Assembly: GCA_045577595.1 (NCBI GenBank)
Contig: JAZNIR010000150.1
Coordinates: 1 to 6,055 of the forward strand
Direction: 5' to 3'
Origin: Scatosoma sp045577595
GTDB lineage: Bacteria; Bacillota; Clostridia; Christensenellales; Borkfalkiaceae
DNA length: 6,055 bases
Every line of letters begins with the position of its first letter. Position 1 is the stretch's first letter. Positions 5,406-6,055 of this stretch are shown here, piece after piece. The notes beneath the pieces were generated by a model. That model was given only the letters and a program-made list of their open reading frames with translations. It was not told where the DNA came from and did not search any database. The position numbers and the translations under genes were made by a program.

Positions 5406-5457
5406 AGGTGGTTTTTATGATTTTTTAATATTTTTGGTTTTTTCTTCCGTCCATTTC
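5406..5457. other. T-rich spacer after spoVB, no terminator seen
   Basis: The first part of the spoVB-pgi gap is strongly T-rich on the plus strand (several runs of 5-6 T) but holds no GC-containing stem before the T-runs, so an intrinsic terminator cannot be supported. Readthrough from spoVB into pgi or Rho-dependent ending are both possible. Confidence 0.5.
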
Positions 5458-5486
5458 TTGACTTTCTTGTAAAATGCGAGTAAAAT
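5458..5486 (+). promoter_or_regulatory. Sigma-A-type promoter of pgi
   Basis: -35 TTGACT at 5458-5463, a 17-nt spacer, and -10 TAAAAT at 5481-5486. Each hexamer differs from consensus by one base. Transcription should begin near 5493, leaving a short leader of about 28 nt that carries the ribosome binding site. This fits steady expression of a glycolytic gene. Confidence 0.8.
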
Positions 5487-5508
5487 AGTACAGTAAACAA
5501 ATTTTCAC

Positions 5509-5514
5509 AAGGAG
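5509..5514 (+). promoter_or_regulatory. pgi ribosome binding site
   Basis: AAGGAG with a 6-nt spacer to the ATG at 5521, canonical in sequence and distance. It fixes the pgi start. Confidence 0.88.
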
Positions 5515-5520
5515 AATATT

Positions 5521-6055
5521 ATGGGTTACAAAACCAAAGAATGGCGCAATTCTATGCGCGTAACGTTAGACTACAACAATATGACGGAAAAGTTTCTTGG
5601 AAAAGAAGGTTTTTCCGCCAAAGAACTTGCTTCGTATAACCGTAAAGCTATCTCTGCTTTCCGCTACGTAAAAGCAAATCGCGGTAAAGACGAGTTATAT
5701 ATGGGTTGGACGGAACTTCCTTACAACCAAGCGGAAATCGTTGCGGATATCCTTGCAACGGCAAAAAATATTCGCCGTAAATTCCAAAACTTCGTCGTTT
5801 TGGGCATCGGCGGAAGCGCGCTCGGCCCGATCATGGCGTTCAACGCGCTTTGCCACTTGCATTATAACGATCTTCCCAAATCCAAGAGAAAAGGTCCTAA
5901 ATTCTACGTGGAAGACAACGTTGACCCCGTCAGAATGAGAGACCTCCTCGACGTCATCGAGCCAGAATATACTTGCTTTAACGTCATTTCCAAATCGGGC
6001 GCGACGAGCGAAACCATGACGCAATATCTCGTCGTTTTGGACGAACTTAAAAAAC
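5521..6055 (+). CDS. pgi: Glucose-6-phosphate isomerase (3' end outside window)
   Basis: Interconverts glucose 6-phosphate and fructose 6-phosphate in the cytosol, linking glycolysis, gluconeogenesis and supply of fructose 6-phosphate for amino sugars. The frame is open from the ATG at 5521 to the window edge, 178 residues of an enzyme usually about 450 or 550 aa long. Visible: VVLGIGGSALG at 92-102, the first sugar-isomerase (SIS) phosphate-binding loop, and VISKSGATSET at 155-165, the second one; the family often has SKSGTT here, so Ala161 is a mild variant. The catalytic Glu and His region lies beyond the window. It has its own promoter and ribosome binding site. Its codon use (frequent AAC, CGT, AGA and GGT) looks more biased than that of its neighbours, as in highly expressed genes. 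Confidence 0.95.
   Translation, partial: MGYKTKEWRNSMRVTLDYNNMTEKFLGKEGFSAKELASYNRKAISAFRYVKANRGKDELYMGWTELPYNQAEIVADILATAKNIRRKFQNFVVLGIGGSALGPIMAFNALCHLHYNDLPKSKRKGPKFYVEDNVDPVRMRDLLDVIEPEYTCFNVISKSGATSETMTQYLVVLDELKK

Noticed and set aside
5177..5500. 107-codon minus-strand frame across the end of spoVB and the pgi promoter
   Set aside because: It overlaps the spoVB C-terminus and the pgi promoter; Lys/Asn-rich product from T-rich DNA with no recognisable domain.
5695..6024. 109-codon minus-strand frame within pgi
   Set aside because: It is antisense to a clearly functional pgi reading frame with both phosphate-binding motifs.

Overview
The window reads as a core chromosomal segment of an anaerobic, probably endospore-forming member of the Bacillota (Clostridia-like, mid G+C, many GCG/CGC codons). 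The clues are a SpoVB-type lipid flippase, a small LysM protein and a Cys-rich protein with a clostridial spore-protein look, next to pyrimidine and glycolysis genes. The species cannot be named from the sequence, and there are no mobile elements, CRISPR arrays or RNA genes.

Layout. From 1 to 1773 (minus strand) lies a pyrBC operon: a near-ideal promoter (TTTACA-17-TATAAT), a leader of about 115 nt holding an intrinsic terminator, pyrB (aspartate carbamoyltransferase, complete) and, 16 nt on, pyrC (dihydroorotase, cut off by the window edge at residue 226). They catalyse steps 2 and 3 of de novo UMP synthesis. The terminator inside the leader, with a competing pairing, suggests control by transcription attenuation. 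From 1827 to 2572 (minus) is a calcineurin-like metallophosphoesterase whose promoter sits so close to the ATG that the mRNA may be leaderless. From 2576 to 3412 (minus) is an uncharacterised 219-aa Cys-rich protein with a very strong ribosome binding site and a strong intrinsic terminator.

From 3444 to 5405 a small LysM protein (minus) and spoVB (plus) are transcribed divergently. The 105-bp gap between them holds sporulation-sigma-like promoter motifs and an 11-bp direct repeat at exactly 20-bp spacing. Finally, after a T-rich gap, pgi (glucose-6-phosphate isomerase, plus, cut by the window end) begins at 5521 behind a sigma-A-type promoter and a canonical ribosome binding site.

The genes form three themes: pyrimidine synthesis, a probable spore-envelope cluster (2631-5405), and central carbon metabolism. 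I do not see a clearly novel multi-gene system. The points most worth a second look are the pyr leader attenuator, the absence of usual ribosome binding sites before three genes that instead carry -10-like boxes next to the ATG, the divergent spoVB/LysM control region, and the unassigned 219-aa protein.
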